64,000 nt of DNA. Origin: Actinomycetaceae bacterium (GTDB taxonomy: Bacteria > Actinomycetota > Actinomycetes > Actinomycetales > Actinomycetaceae). The stretch lies in the NCBI GenBank assembly GCA_030538185.1, contig JAUNUK010000001.1:1-64000 (forward strand). Direction: 5' to 3'. Below the pieces are notes generated by a model, which saw only the letters and a program-made list of their open reading frames with translations, did not search any database and was not told where the DNA came from. Below are positions 1 to 8,997 of the stretch, in pieces (positions within the stretch are counted from its first letter, which is position 1; each line of letters starts with the position of its first letter). The position numbers were made by a program, and so were the translations under genes.

Positions 1-18
1 GGTGAGGTGCCCTCTTTT

Positions 19-93
19 TGGTAGGCCCACGGGGATTCGAACCCCGAACCAACAGATTAAAAGTCTGGTGCTCTACCATTGAGCTATAGGCCC
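19..93 (-). tRNA. tRNA-Lys (anticodon UUU)
   Basis: Read on the minus strand, this folds as a complete tRNA. The acceptor 5' strand GGGCCTA (93-87) pairs with TGGGCCT (29-23) using two G-U pairs. A D-arm of GCTC/GAGC type follows, then an anticodon loop CTTTTAA, and a T-arm with the GGTTCGAAT core. The anticodon TTT decodes AAA/AAG lysine codons. The discriminator base is A at 22, and the CCA tail is encoded at 21-19. An A/G-rich stretch follows on the minus strand. The first anticodon-stem pair is a mismatch, which is tolerable. Confidence 0.95.
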
Positions 94-231
94 GTTACGC
101 GCCTGGATCACGTCAGTCACTACCGCTACCCGACTTGCAACGCGTATTAGTGTAGCCGCATTCTAGGGGACGAAAAAACCCAGAGCTCCGTATAGGCTGG
201 TTGGAACACACGATGAAGGAAGGTAGCGCCA

Positions 232-876
232 ATGACTGAGAGAACACGCCCTCGTCGTCCAGCCATTATTGAGCCAGATATGCTCGAATACCTTGAAGGT
301 GATGAAGATCCCCAGATGAGCCGTGAAGCTGCACACACTACGGCCCGTGCCTTGGTGCCAGCCAAGAACGGCGAATGGACAGATCCGGATCCTCAGGTTT
401 TGGATCGTCTGCTTGAAATCATCGAGACAGAAGGTGTCGATCCCCTCGCGTCCTTGTGGGCAAGCTCACCTCCAGAAACTTTGCCGGGTGTCTTGTGGCG
501 ACTTGTCCTCATTAAGCAGTGGGCGACTCGTGACCCTGAGCTGCTGCGCAATCGCCATGCTCAGGGTTTGGCCGCGACAGAATTGGGTGCCCTGCTGGAT
601 CCTAAGGTTGCCAAGACGATAGATCTGGATGAGTGGATTGCGCAGCTGACATCACTGCTAAACGGTACTTTCGCCGGTGATTTTGCGGCCTTGCTGACCA
701 CCACGGCTCAAGAGCTTCGTGTCCTGGCTGCACATGTGGCATTCGGCCCAAACTGGATTACCGACAGCGCCGACACCTTGGCCACCCCAATCACTGTTAG
801 AGATTCCGCACTACTGACAACCGCCAAAGAGCTAGAAGCCGCTGCACAGCGTTATAGTGACGGAAGGCTTGATTAG
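232..876 (+). CDS. Conserved hypothetical protein upstream of ppk
   Basis: A 214-residue soluble protein with no signal peptide or membrane segment. The N-terminus is basic (MTERTRPRRP), followed by an acidic stretch and then a mostly helical body rich in Leu/Ala. I do not recognise a catalytic motif. The start is supported by the purine-rich AAGGAAGG about 8 nt upstream of ATG. It lies 116 nt before the polyphosphate kinase gene on the same strand and could be co-transcribed with it. Function unknown. Confidence 0.7.
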   Translation: MTERTRPRRPAIIEPDMLEYLEGDEDPQMSREAAHTTARALVPAKNGEWTDPDPQVLDRLLEIIETEGVDPLASLWASSPPETLPGVLWRLVLIKQWATRDPELLRNRHAQGLAATELGALLDPKVAKTIDLDEWIAQLTSLLNGTFAGDFAALLTTTAQELRVLAAHVAFGPNWITDSADTLATPITVRDSALLTTAKELEAAAQRYSDGRLD

Positions 877-992
877 GCGCGTCAGCTGCGTGACTCGTCA
901 ACTAAGCCAACTACACGGACCGCGAAACCTAATGTTCAACTAGTAACGGTTAAATATCGACAATGACGTCAACCCAAGCAAGAAGGAACGCA

Positions 993-3578
993 ATGGATGA
1001 GAGCCAAAACAGTGAGATGCTCGAGGTGGAACCCTTAACCGAGGATCCCGGTGTTACACATGTGCTTGGGGGCGATGGTGCCGGTCTGATAGGTGCCGCA
1101 GAAGAACACACTTTTGAATCGGCAACGCCAGATGATTTCTTCAAGATTCCCGCCGGTCATGACGATTTTGTCGGCCACGAATATGAAGACTCCGATTTCG
1201 AGGTGGACACGGATGACGTTCCTGACAGTGTTCCAGGCGAAACACAAACATTGCCGTCAGGTGACACGACTGTCCCGGAAGAGTACCTGGCACAACATGA
1301 CCCCAGCGAAGACATTGTTTATGACGACCGTGAAACAGATGGTTCTGCGGTCTACCTACATGACGCCCCCTGGGATAATCCGCCCTCGCCTCGCCTGGAA
1401 GACCATCCCCCGATCGAACTTGAGTGGCCCGAAGGTCTGGACCACGACGGCTTGCCGAAGTTACCCAAAGGGCGGTGGCAAGACCGGGAATTGTCCTGGT
1501 TGGCTTTCAATCAAAGGGTGTTTGAACAGGCACAAAACCCTGAGTTAGAGCTGCTTGAGCGCCTGTGGTTCCTCACGATTTTCGCTTCGAACTTGGATGA
1601 GTTTTACATGGTGCGCGTCGCTGGCCTAAAACGGCGCATTGCGGCGGGGATCGCGAAACCCACGGCCTCTGGTCTGTCCCCACGGCAGTTGCTAGACCAG
1701 ATAACCGAAAAAGCCCAGGACCTTATGAGCCAGGTCCACCGCTACTTCCATGAGGAAATACGCCCTCAGCTGGATGAAAACGGCCTGAAACTCGTACATT
1801 TTTCGCAACTCAGCGAGGCCGAGAAAGAAAAACTGCACGCCTATTTCCGCCTCCAAATCTTTCCGGTCCTCTCGCCTCTGGCAGTTGACCCCTCGCACCC
1901 CTTCCCCTACATTTCGGGGCTTTCACTAAACCTTGCGGTTATTGTGCGCAACCCGCATTCAGGGAAAGAACACTTTGCGCGGGTCAAGGTTCCCTCGATC
2001 TTGCCCAGCATCATTCCGGTTTCCGACGAGGGCGTCTTGTTGAAACCCGAGGAGAAAATCAACGCCGGTCAGTCGGTTCACTTCGTGCCCTTAGTGGATG
2101 TGATCGCGGCTCACCTAGACCACCTGTTCCCCGGGATGGAGATAGTCGAGGCGCATGCCTTCCGTGTGACCCGCAATGAAGACCTAGAAGTCGAAGAGGA
2201 TGACGCAGAGAGCATCCTGACCGCAATGGAAGAAGAACTGCTGCGCAGGCGTTTTGGGCCAGCTGTGCGCCTTGAGGTCACCGAGGGAATGTCCACACAT
2301 GTGTTGGACTTCCTGGTGCGAAACCTTGGCATTAAGGAAAGCGACGTGGTGCGTTTGCCGGCACCCTTGGATATGCGTGGCCTCAATGACCTGCACGAAC
2401 TCGATTTGCCGAAACTGCGTTACCGACCATACGTGCCGGTTACAGCCCAAGGCCTAGCCGAGGTGGAATCCTCGAAGCCGGTCGATATTTTCACCTCCAT
2501 TCGCAACGGCGATGTCCTGCTGCACCACCCCTATGACTCGTTTTCGACCTCTGTCCAACAGCTATTGGTACAGGCGGCACACGACCCACGGGTGTTGGCA
2601 ATCAAACAGACTTTGTACCGCACCTCGGGGGATTCACCTATTGTCCAGGCATTAATGGACGCCGCCGAGGCCGGAAAACAGGTCGTTGCGATCGTAGAGA
2701 TCAAGGCCCGTTTCGATGAAGAAGCCAATATCTCTTGGGCCAGGAAGCTTGAACAGGTCGGCGTGCATGTCGTCTATGGCATGGTGGGTTTGAAAACCCA
2801 TTGCAAACTGTGTTTGATTGTGCGACAAGAAGCCGATGGCCTGCGCAGATACTGTCATGTTGGAACAGGTAACTACCATCCCAAAACCGCGCGCGGCTAT
2901 GAGGACCTGGGGTTGTTGACCTGCGATCCGGAAGTGGCTCAAGACCTGACCAGGCTTTTCAACCAGCTTTCTGGGTATGCTCCCCGCACGACCTTCCACC
3001 GTCTTTTGGTGGCGCCTCGCTCAATTCGAGACGGCCTGGTAGAGAGGATTGAGCGCGAGGTCGAAAACCATAGACTCGGCAAAGAAGCCTGGATTCGTCT
3101 CAAGTTCAACTCAATCATCGATGAGGGCATATCGGATGCACTCTATCGAGCATCTCAGGCAGGGGTCCCAGTAGATGTGCAGGTGAGGGGTATTTGTTCG
3201 CTGCGTTCGGGTATTCCAGGCCTCTCAGAGAACATGCGGGTCCATTCGATTTTGGGTCGTTTCCTAGAGCACTCGCGGATTTTTTGTTTCGCCAATGATG
3301 GGGATCCGGATGTGTGGATTGGTTCCGCCGACCTGATGCACCGCAACCTGGATCGTCGCGTAGAAGCCTTGATCAAAATCATCGATCCCAGACAGGTGTC
3401 GCTGCTAGTGGACTTGGTCACGAAGGGGGTTGCTGATACAACAGCCTCATGGAGGTTAATGCCAGACGGTGAATGGGTGCGTTTCCTGAACGACGCCGAG
3501 GGCCAGCCCTTAGAGGACATCCAAGAAACTCTCATGGCCAGGGCTTCATCTAGAGTGTCTGGAAGAGATTTGCACTAA
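993..3578 (+). CDS. ppk: Polyphosphate kinase 1
   Basis: Ppk1 reversibly transfers the ATP gamma-phosphate onto polyphosphate chains. The core begins near residue 160 with [12 protein letters not shown] and the N-domain signature [19 protein letters not shown]. The two catalytic HKD-like half sites are visible: [12 protein letters not shown] with the autophosphorylated His, and [11 protein letters not shown] further on. The motifs [20 protein letters not shown] and [15 protein letters not shown] are also present. The first ~155 residues are a strongly acidic, low-complexity extension beyond the usual ~690-residue enzyme. ATG at 993 is preferred over ATG at 963 because AGAAGGAA sits just upstream of it; the alternative adds 10 residues. 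The gene is followed 49 nt later by a MutT1-like gene, the same order as in mycobacteria. Confidence 0.95.
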   Translation: MDESQNSEMLEVEPLTEDPGVTHVLGGDGAGLIGAAEEHTFESATPDDFFKIPAGHDDFVGHEYEDSDFEVDTDDVPDSVPGETQTLPSGDTTVPEEYLAQHDPSEDIVYDDRETDGSAVYLHDAPWDNPPSPRLEDHPPIELEWPEGLDHDGLPKLPKGRWQDRELSWLAFNQRVFEQAQNPELELLERLWFLTIFASNLDEFYMVRVAGLKRRIAAGIAKPTASGLSPRQLLDQITEKAQDLMSQVHRYFHEEIRPQLDENGLKLVHFSQLSEAEKEKLHAYFRLQIFPVLSPLAVDPSHPFPYISGLSLNLAVIVRNPHSGKEHFARVKVPSILPSIIPVSDEGVLLKPEEKINAGQSVHFVPLVDVIAAHLDHLFPGMEIVEAHAFRVTRNEDLEVEEDDAESILTAMEEELLRRRFGPAVRLEVTEGMSTHVLDFLVRNLGIKESDVVRLPAPLDMRGLNDLHELDLPKLRYRPYVPVTAQGLAEVESSKPVDIFTSIRNGDVLLHHPYDSFSTSVQQLLVQAAHDPRVLAIKQTLYRTSGDSPIVQALMDAAEAGKQVVAIVEIKARFDEEANISWARKLEQVGVHVVYGMVGLKTHCKLCLIVRQEADGLRRYCHVGTGNYHPKTARGYEDLGLLTCDPEVAQDLTRLFNQLSGYAPRTTFHRLLVAPRSIRDGLVERIEREVENHRLGKEAWIRLKFNSIIDEGISDALYRASQAGVPVDVQVRGICSLRSGIPGLSENMRVHSILGRFLEHSRIFCFANDGDPDVWIGSADLMHRNLDRRVEALIKIIDPRQVSLLVDLVTKGVADTTASWRLMPDGEWVRFLNDAEGQPLEDIQETLMARASSRVSGRDLH

Positions 3579-3627
3579 CGCAAGCACCTGCGTCTGTAAG
3601 TGCTTAGATGAACGAGGAGACCAAGGA

Positions 3628-4740
3628 ATGCCGGTTCTAGAAAGTAGCCAAGGCGTACCCAAGGTAACAGCTGCCGGTGCGGTTGTATGGCGCTTGAATC
3701 CGACACTTTCACACCCGGTCAAAGCGCAGACGGATACCCCGCAACCCAGGCTTGAAGATATCCAGGTCGCCTTGGTGCACCGTCCTCGGTATGACGACTG
3801 GTCTTGGCCCAAAGGAAAGTTAGAACCCGGCGAATCCCTACCCGCAACTGCTGCCCGGGAGGTGGCCGAAGAAATCGGTAAGCAGGCGACTTTGGGCATT
3901 AAACTGGGCACGAATGAATACCGCCTGCCCACAGGGGAGTGGAAGGCGGTGCATTACTGGCTGGCGCGGCAAGGCGTGCTCAAACGTGCCTCCGCAGCGC
4001 GCAAACTGGTGAAATTGGCCGATGATGCCGAGATTGACCAGGTCAAATGGGTCGGAATGGACGAGGCATATGAGCTGATTTCCAGGCGCAGCGACCGCCA
4101 ACTTTTGGACCGGCTTGAGGACGTTCATGCTCAGGGTGCATTCACCACCAGGCCTGTCGTGTTGGTCCGGCACGGCAAGGCAGTAAAACGCGAAAAATGG
4201 TTGGGCGAAGAACCCGAACGCCCCTTGACAAAGCGAGGCTTTTCTCAAGCGCACGGGCTGGTAGACATTTTTTCTGCCTTCGGTATTTCCACGCTGATGT
4301 CTTCGCCTTGGGTCAGGTGTTGGTCGACTTTGGATGTCTACGGACAGGCCGCCCGCATTGCGGTGAAAGAAAAATCAGAGCTGACAGAAAAGGCCTTTGC
4401 GAAGCACCCGGGGCTGGCGGTCGACCTTCTGCATGAACAATTTATCCTCGCAAGTCAATCCAGAACCGAGGCGACTAACGGTAAAGGGCCTGGTGGGGTT
4501 GCCTTGTGTAGCCACGGCCCCACCCTTGCCTTGCTGATGGATGAAGCCTTGGAGTTTTCGCACGGGGTTACTGCTGCCGCGGTACACGCCCAAGGACCAG
4601 GGCGTGAGCACTGGCTACGCACAGGCGAAGCCTTGGTTTTGCACGTCGCACAGAGCCCCACAGGCACGGTCCCGCGTATTGTGGGATGGGAACGACACGT
4701 GCCCCCAGAGCAGTTAACCCAGCTCGGCTCAGGCGTTTAG
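3628..4740 (+). CDS. mutT1: Nudix hydrolase fused to histidine phosphatase (MutT1-like)
   Basis: A 370-residue two-domain protein. The N-terminal Nudix domain (about residues 8-165) contains the Nudix box: GKLEPGES, then a REVAEEIG helix. The C-terminal histidine-phosphatase domain (about 170-365) starts with VVLVRHGKA, the RHG motif with the phosphorylated His, and has a late catalytic SHGPT-type His. Mycobacterial MutT1 of this architecture hydrolyses 8-oxo-GTP/dGTP and diadenosine polyphosphates; the same role here is inferred from architecture and from its position after ppk. The start has GAGGAG 13 nt upstream. The downstream 64 bp are convergent with a minus-strand gene. Confidence 0.9.
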   Translation: MPVLESSQGVPKVTAAGAVVWRLNPTLSHPVKAQTDTPQPRLEDIQVALVHRPRYDDWSWPKGKLEPGESLPATAAREVAEEIGKQATLGIKLGTNEYRLPTGEWKAVHYWLARQGVLKRASAARKLVKLADDAEIDQVKWVGMDEAYELISRRSDRQLLDRLEDVHAQGAFTTRPVVLVRHGKAVKREKWLGEEPERPLTKRGFSQAHGLVDIFSAFGISTLMSSPWVRCWSTLDVYGQAARIAVKEKSELTEKAFAKHPGLAVDLLHEQFILASQSRTEATNGKGPGGVALCSHGPTLALLMDEALEFSHGVTAAAVHAQGPGREHWLRTGEALVLHVAQSPTGTVPRIVGWERHVPPEQLTQLGSGV

Positions 4741-4804
4741 GCCAGTTTTGGCAAAATCATTGCCGAGGGCGGTGTCGGTTGCACCGTGATCGCTGGGTTG
4801 ATTG

Positions 4805-5362
4805 TCAGCGTTTAGAGTCCTTTAGGCTTCCCTGGGTGAGCATGGGTGTCATAACGACGCACAGCAATGTGTAGTCCTTGGTGTGTTCCCATGACTCTTT
4901 CGTTGGGAAAATCTCCAGCATGTCCAGGTCAGACTTCATGGTCGAAACTCCGATGAACTGTTCGAAGGCCTGAGTGCAATAGCCTTGAGCCAGGTTGCGA
5001 AGCTCTGTGGAGCCAGGAAAGTCTGGGGCAGCGGGTTTGTCTGTGCTGTCTGTGTTGCCGGTATTGGCAGTGCTGTCTGGGTCGTCCTGCGAGGCAGCGT
5101 TCAGGTCTTTACTGGCAAAGACCTCTGCATTGTGGTCCTCTGCGCAATCCACAATAGCCAGTTCGCGTACCGTCGTGTCCTCGGCGCTCAGGCCCCTGGA
5201 GAGGAAACAGTTACCCGTTTTCAGATCCAAAACCGAGTTTGAGGTGCAAGCCCCCAAGCTTAAGAGGCATGCACATAGGGCGAGGGTGAAAAATCGTGTG
5301 TGCAGCCTGCTGGAGGTGCCAGGGTTGGATGCCTCCGCCCTCGGAAATCTTTGCCTGGACAC
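4805..5362 (-). CDS. Secreted lipoprotein, unknown function
   Basis: A 185-residue lipoprotein. The N-terminus has positive charges and then a hydrophobic stretch ending in a lipobox LSLGAC, so it should be anchored to the outer face of the membrane. The mature part has three further Cys (NCF, DCAED, YCTQAF) and an Asp/Thr/Ser/Asn-rich low-complexity stretch, followed by a C-terminal region with LLCVV. This Cys layout resembles septum-formation-type extracellular domains of actinobacteria, but I do not name a family. The start is GTG at 5362 with AGGGGG overlapping the pit stop codon. The open frame extends further upstream, but that part overlaps pit. It is the third gene of the DUF47-pit operon. 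Confidence 0.7.
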   Translation of the reverse strand: MSRQRFPRAEASNPGTSSRLHTRFFTLALCACLLSLGACTSNSVLDLKTGNCFLSRGLSAEDTTVRELAIVDCAEDHNAEVFASKDLNAASQDDPDSTANTGNTDSTDKPAAPDFPGSTELRNLAQGYCTQAFEQFIGVSTMKSDLDMLEIFPTKESWEHTKDYTLLCVVMTPMLTQGSLKDSKR

Positions 5363-5370
5363 TGAACCCC

Positions 5371-6414
5371 CTAGCCGTAAATCGGAAGTTGGTGCAGCAC
5401 AGTGAAACAGATGGCCGCGGTCACGCCTGCGGCAGGGATGGTCATTATCCAAGCGAAGAGGATATTGCCAGCCATGCCCCAACGCACCGCAGATAGGCGA
5501 CGTGTGGCACCGACGCCCATAATGGCCGAGGTGATCGTGTGTGTAGTAGAAATCGGGGCGTGCCAGACATAGGCAGTGAAGTACAGGATGGCCGAGGCCA
5601 CGGTTTCTGCCACAAAACCGTGAGCGGGATCAAGCTCGATAATCTTGCGACCCAGCGTGCGCATAATGCGCCAGCCTCCGGCGTAGGTACCGGCAGAGAT
5701 AGCGAGGGCGGCAGCGACTTTCACCCACAAGGGAATGGTCTCATCGGAGTGGTAACCGCCTGCGACCAGGGCAATGTAAATGACGCCCATGGTCTTTTGG
5801 GCATCCTGAAGGCCATGCCCGAGAGCCATCATGGCAGCTGAAATAGTTTGCGCGTAACGGAATTTGCGCATCGTGGGGTGGTAGGACAAGTTTCGACACG
5901 CGGCCAAGACCGCCACCATCGATAGGTAGGCGATAGTGAAACCCACCAGGGGAGAGACAATCATGGGCAACAACACATGGGAGGCGATGGTATCCCAATG
6001 AACAGTGATGGAGGCGGCTAGCCCGGAACCTGCCAGGCCGCCAATAAGTGCGTGGGAGGAAGACGAGGGAAGGCCAAACCACCAGGTAACCAAGTTCCAG
6101 GTGATAGCACCAACCAGGCCAGCCAAGACAATTATTAGGCCCATGACCCTGATGTTTGGGTCTTCAGCCATGGCAAATGTGTCGACATCGATAATCCCAG
6201 AGCCTATGGTTTTGGCGACCTCGGTACCCAGGAGTGCGCCAATGACGTTCATAATGGCGGCCATGATCAGGGCACGCCTTGGAGTCAATGCCCGAGTGGA
6301 GACTGAGGTGGCAATGGCGTTGGCAGCATCATGGAAACCATTGGTGAAGTCAAAACCGAGTGCAATAACGGTGACCAATGCCACCAAGACGAGTACAAGA
6401 TCGATAGGAGGCAC
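5371..6414 (-). CDS. pit: PiT-family inorganic phosphate transporter
   Basis: A 347-residue polytopic membrane protein. The duplicated PiT signature is visible: GFDFTNGFHDAANAIATSVS near the N-terminus and the second-half counterpart around GATRRLSAVRWG. Family members import phosphate, often as a metal-phosphate complex, driven by a cation gradient. The start is GTG at 6414, which overlaps the stop of the DUF47 gene by one base (TAGTG), with AAGGAA upstream, so the two are translationally coupled. DUF47 proteins are common accessory or regulatory partners of Pit transporters. Confidence 0.93.
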   Translation of the reverse strand: MPPIDLVLVLVALVTVIALGFDFTNGFHDAANAIATSVSTRALTPRRALIMAAIMNVIGALLGTEVAKTIGSGIIDVDTFAMAEDPNIRVMGLIIVLAGLVGAITWNLVTWWFGLPSSSSHALIGGLAGSGLAASITVHWDTIASHVLLPMIVSPLVGFTIAYLSMVAVLAACRNLSYHPTMRKFRYAQTISAAMMALGHGLQDAQKTMGVIYIALVAGGYHSDETIPLWVKVAAALAISAGTYAGGWRIMRTLGRKIIELDPAHGFVAETVASAILYFTAYVWHAPISTTHTITSAIMGVGATRRLSAVRWGMAGNILFAWIMTIPAAGVTAAICFTVLHQLPIYG

Positions 6415-7034
6415 TAGGATTCCTTGATTGCAATCGTTTCGATCAGCGTTGCCAGTGTTTCATAGGAGTCGATCGCTTTTTCCAAAGACTCAATGATGTC
6501 TTTGTACTTGATAAGCAGGATCGGATCCGTGACGGTTTCAAAGATTTTCATGAGGGTGTTCATGTAAATCTGGTCGCCCTGGTTTTCCAGACGGTTGATT
6601 TCCACCCAGTAATCGCGCAAGTTTTGCAGGGTTTTTAGGCCAGGGGTGGCCTCTGCAGTCAGCTGGGCGCAGGAGGTGAGGATATCGACCTGTTTTGCAA
6701 CCCCGCTTGGCAGTTGACCTACCTTGTAGATGACAATCAGGTTGCCTGCCTCGTCAGTGCGATCCATGCAGGTGTCCAGATTGGAACACAGTTCGGTCAG
6801 ATCATTGCGATCCAAAGGCGTTACGAAGGTCTGGTTGACCTTGCTCATGAACTGGTGTGTTATCTCATCTGAGGCGTTTTCCACAGCGTGAAGTTCATGG
6901 CGTAAGCCTTCGCGTTGTTCCTCATTTGCTTGGAGAATTTGTGCCAGATAGGCAGTTCCCTCAATCAAGTTTTGCGCCGATTGGGTGAGAAGAGAAAAGA
7001 AAGAGGCGTCGTTGTCATTCGGCCTGAAATGCAT
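6414..7034 (-). CDS. DUF47 / PhoU-like accessory protein of Pit
   Basis: A 206-residue, almost wholly helical protein of the DUF47 (PhoU-domain) family, beginning MHFRPNDNDASFF and containing the typical ENASDEITH and RLENQGDQIY segments. These proteins are thought to regulate or assist adjacent Pit transporters. ATG at 7034 is chosen because CAGGAG lies 9 nt upstream. A longer open frame starting at 7091 runs through the leader and lacks a ribosome site. The gene heads the operon DUF47-pit-lipoprotein and is preceded by a PHO-box-like array. Confidence 0.9.
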   Translation of the reverse strand: MHFRPNDNDASFFSLLTQSAQNLIEGTAYLAQILQANEEQREGLRHELHAVENASDEITHQFMSKVNQTFVTPLDRNDLTELCSNLDTCMDRTDEAGNLIVIYKVGQLPSGVAKQVDILTSCAQLTAEATPGLKTLQNLRDYWVEINRLENQGDQIYMNTLMKIFETVTDPILLIKYKDIIESLEKAIDSYETLATLIETIAIKES

Positions 7035-7094
7035 GTGGCTCGCTCCTGCTTGTATAGGACCGTTCGTCTTGAGCGTCTGGGGGACCTTCAAGTC

Positions 7095-7123
7095 TTAGAA
7101 CAAATCTATAACAGATGGTGAAC
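7095..7123 (-). promoter_or_regulatory. PHO-box-like operator (three 11-nt units)
   Basis: On the minus strand the units read GTTCACC (7123-7117), GTTATAG (7112-7106) and GTTCTAA (7101-7095), with exact 11-nt spacing. Actinobacterial PhoP binds direct repeats of about 11 nt with GTTCACC-like cores. The position, 61-89 nt before the DUF47-pit start, fits phosphate-starvation control. Inferred from pattern only. Confidence 0.6.
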
Positions 7124-7275
7124 ATTTAGGTCACCTCGCGTAAAGCTACCAGACCTAAGTGAACAGACAAACCCGAGGGCGTGTTGTTGGGGGTGTGAAG
7201 GGGGTGGACCTGGGGATTTATTTGGGGCACGCCGTGAGGTTATGCGAGGAAGTGTTGAGGATGCCGGGCCTCGAA

Positions 7276-7315
7276 GCGCCTGTCGGCGCGAAGGCCGCTC
7301 GAAGCGGCAGTTTTT
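7276..7315 (+). terminator. Tandem hairpins with a T-tract
   Basis: The first hairpin has stem GCGCC/GGCGC with loop TGTC (7276-7289). The second has GCCGCT/AGCGGC with loop CGA (7294-7308), followed by AGTTTTT. The second has the form of an intrinsic terminator on the plus strand. No annotated plus-strand gene ends nearby, so it may end a short leader or block read-through into the 7426 gene. Confidence 0.5.
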
Positions 7316-7425
7316 GGAGCCCGGGGCATTCGCGACCCGACATCTGTAAACAAGTATAGATGAGAATGTCGTTTATGTACGTTGCGAATTAGTATGGAGG
7401 ATTCAATACATGGCACGATGGTCGG

Positions 7426-8346
7426 GTGGATATCAACGCCGTCACTGCGCAAGAGTCGTGGCAATCGCTGGCTCAAATGCATCGTGAAGGCGAGCAAGAA
7501 CAAGAAGACCCACAGGTAGATAAGACTCCCGACGGTTCTTCCGCCCTCGGCCGTGTTATTGCTAACCCGCAGGTCTTCACCGTTGTTGTGGCGCTAATGA
7601 TGGGACTGACTTTTTGGCTCCCGCGTGATGTCCTTACAGTCGCTGCCGTCGCCGTCGTTGTGGGCTTCTCTCTGGGATGGGCGCAGCTACTCAGGCTTCC
7701 TTCCCAGCGAGGGACAGGAGTGGTGATAGCCCTGTTCGGAATTGTTTCTGTCCTGGCTGTGCGCATCTACCCTGATCTGGCCATCGTGACCGAGGTGGCA
7801 GGTGTCGGCATCCTGGGTGCCTTTATTGCGGAGATCTTGCGCGGAAAAGACCGGCCCCAACTAGTCGCATCGGTAGCGGGAACAATTGCTGGCCTGCTGA
7901 TTGCGCTAACCGCGGGTGTGTATTCAGTTTTGGGTAGTCAAAAAGAGTGGCATTTCTTGGTTCTGCCTGCTGCTTTGATCCTGGTCGCTGGTGCCTTGGT
8001 CCAGTACCTACCAAAGTCGTGGTCCCCAAATTTGCGTGGTTTCTTGTCCGTTGCCATTGCCGGCGCAGCCGGTCTCGTTGTCGGGCTGGTCATTATGCTG
8101 CTAGGTGTAGCCGAGGGGGCGAATGTTTTTCTCTTCCAATGGGCACCTTGGCCTGGGGCTATATCGGGTGCCTTGGTGGGCGCCTCGCTGGGTGTGATTG
8201 TTGGCCTCACATGGTGGGCCTTGATGTGGCTTTTCGATGATGAGCTTGCTCCGAAAACGGTTTTTGCCTCCTTCACGCTGGGCACAGTGCCAGTGTTGGC
8301 CTTGGTTTTACCTGTCTACGCTATGGCGCGGTTACTAGGCGCTTAA
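7426..8346 (+). CDS. Multi-pass membrane protein, unknown function
   Basis: A 306-residue protein. A ~45-residue hydrophilic N-terminus is rich in Glu/Gln, and about eight hydrophobic segments follow from VFTVVVALMMG onward, separated by short Gly-rich loops. No transport signature is recognised. The best in-frame start is GTG at 7426; a TGGAGG sequence lies about 27 nt upstream, too far to be the ribosome site, so the true start could be the later ATG at 7480. It is the first gene of a same-strand run with the FABP, ygfZ, DUF2516 and dtd genes. Confidence 0.7.
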   Translation: MDINAVTAQESWQSLAQMHREGEQEQEDPQVDKTPDGSSALGRVIANPQVFTVVVALMMGLTFWLPRDVLTVAAVAVVVGFSLGWAQLLRLPSQRGTGVVIALFGIVSVLAVRIYPDLAIVTEVAGVGILGAFIAEILRGKDRPQLVASVAGTIAGLLIALTAGVYSVLGSQKEWHFLVLPAALILVAGALVQYLPKSWSPNLRGFLSVAIAGAAGLVVGLVIMLLGVAEGANVFLFQWAPWPGAISGALVGASLGVIVGLTWWALMWLFDDELAPKTVFASFTLGTVPVLALVLPVYAMARLLGA

Positions 8347-8371
8347 GCGTTTAAAGCGTTAGCCTTATGCC

Positions 8372-8995
8372 ATGTTCTCTTTCCCCGAAGGTTTGAACCC
8401 AGCAATGAATCCCCTCGCCTGGTTGCCGGGTGCCTGGAAAGGCTGGGGCGTCATTTCCTATCCTGGCGTCCCCGACCAGGTCGTTCTGCAGGACATCACA
8501 TTCACTTACGAAGAGACCCCGTGGCTACGCCAAGAGTCGCGCCTCTACACCGTCACCGAGGATTCCGCCGCCCTGGTTGAACGTGAAATGACCGGCGCGC
8601 AAGGGGTTGCAGTCCTGGAGAGGGGCCAGCTTTTGAGTGTAGAGACCTCGTATTGGCGGCCGTCTGCGGTCACTGCCGAGGGCGAACCCGTACAGGCTGT
8701 TGACACCCTTGGCGATCCGGAAGATGCCGCTGGAAATGTTGCTGTTGGTGGACACTTTGAGGTCCTGTCTACGGATCCTTCCGGCTACGTCATGATGTGG
8801 GTCGGGCAGGCCGAGGGACCACGCATCCAGATGGTTACCGACGCCGTCGTGCGCAGCCCTGACGCGCCCGAGTTGAATGCGGCCACCAGGTTATTTGCCT
8901 TGGTTGAATCCGACCTCATGTGGGCCCAAGATGTGGCAGCACTGGGACATGAACTCCAGTCGTATATCTCTGGGCGTCTTAGTCGCGAGGCCTAG
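8372..8995 (+). CDS. FABP/nitrobindin-like heme-binding beta-barrel protein
   Basis: A 207-residue protein with the N-terminal motif WLPGAWKGWGVISYPG, the GxWxGxG signature of the bacterial nitrobindin (DUF1794/THAP4-like) family. Characterised members bind heme in a small beta-barrel and isomerise peroxynitrite to nitrate. The C-terminal region carries the family's conserved alternating strands and ends in a helix. It is slightly longer than the common ~165-190 residues. It stops 2 nt before the ygfZ start, so it is in one operon with ygfZ. Confidence 0.85.
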   Translation: MFSFPEGLNPAMNPLAWLPGAWKGWGVISYPGVPDQVVLQDITFTYEETPWLRQESRLYTVTEDSAALVEREMTGAQGVAVLERGQLLSVETSYWRPSAVTAEGEPVQAVDTLGDPEDAAGNVAVGGHFEVLSTDPSGYVMMWVGQAEGPRIQMVTDAVVRSPDAPELNAATRLFALVESDLMWAQDVAALGHELQSYISGRLSREA

Positions 8996-8997
8996 GC

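Larger units (their letters stand above)
7035..7425. other. Intergenic region between DUF47 and the 7426 gene
   Basis: No convincing gene lies in these 391 bases. They contain the minus-strand leader and PHO-box-like units for DUF47-pit and, on the right, two adjacent hairpins (7276-7315), the second of which has a U-tract. The stretch 7391-7425 is the leader of the next plus-strand gene. Confidence 0.6.

Noticed and set aside
963..992. ppk start at 963
   Set aside because: There is no ribosome site in front of it, whereas AGAAGGAA precedes ATG at 993.
4805..5482. Lipoprotein start at 5482
   Set aside because: This frame lies inside the pit coding sequence; the GTG at 5362 has a ribosome site overlapping the pit stop codon.
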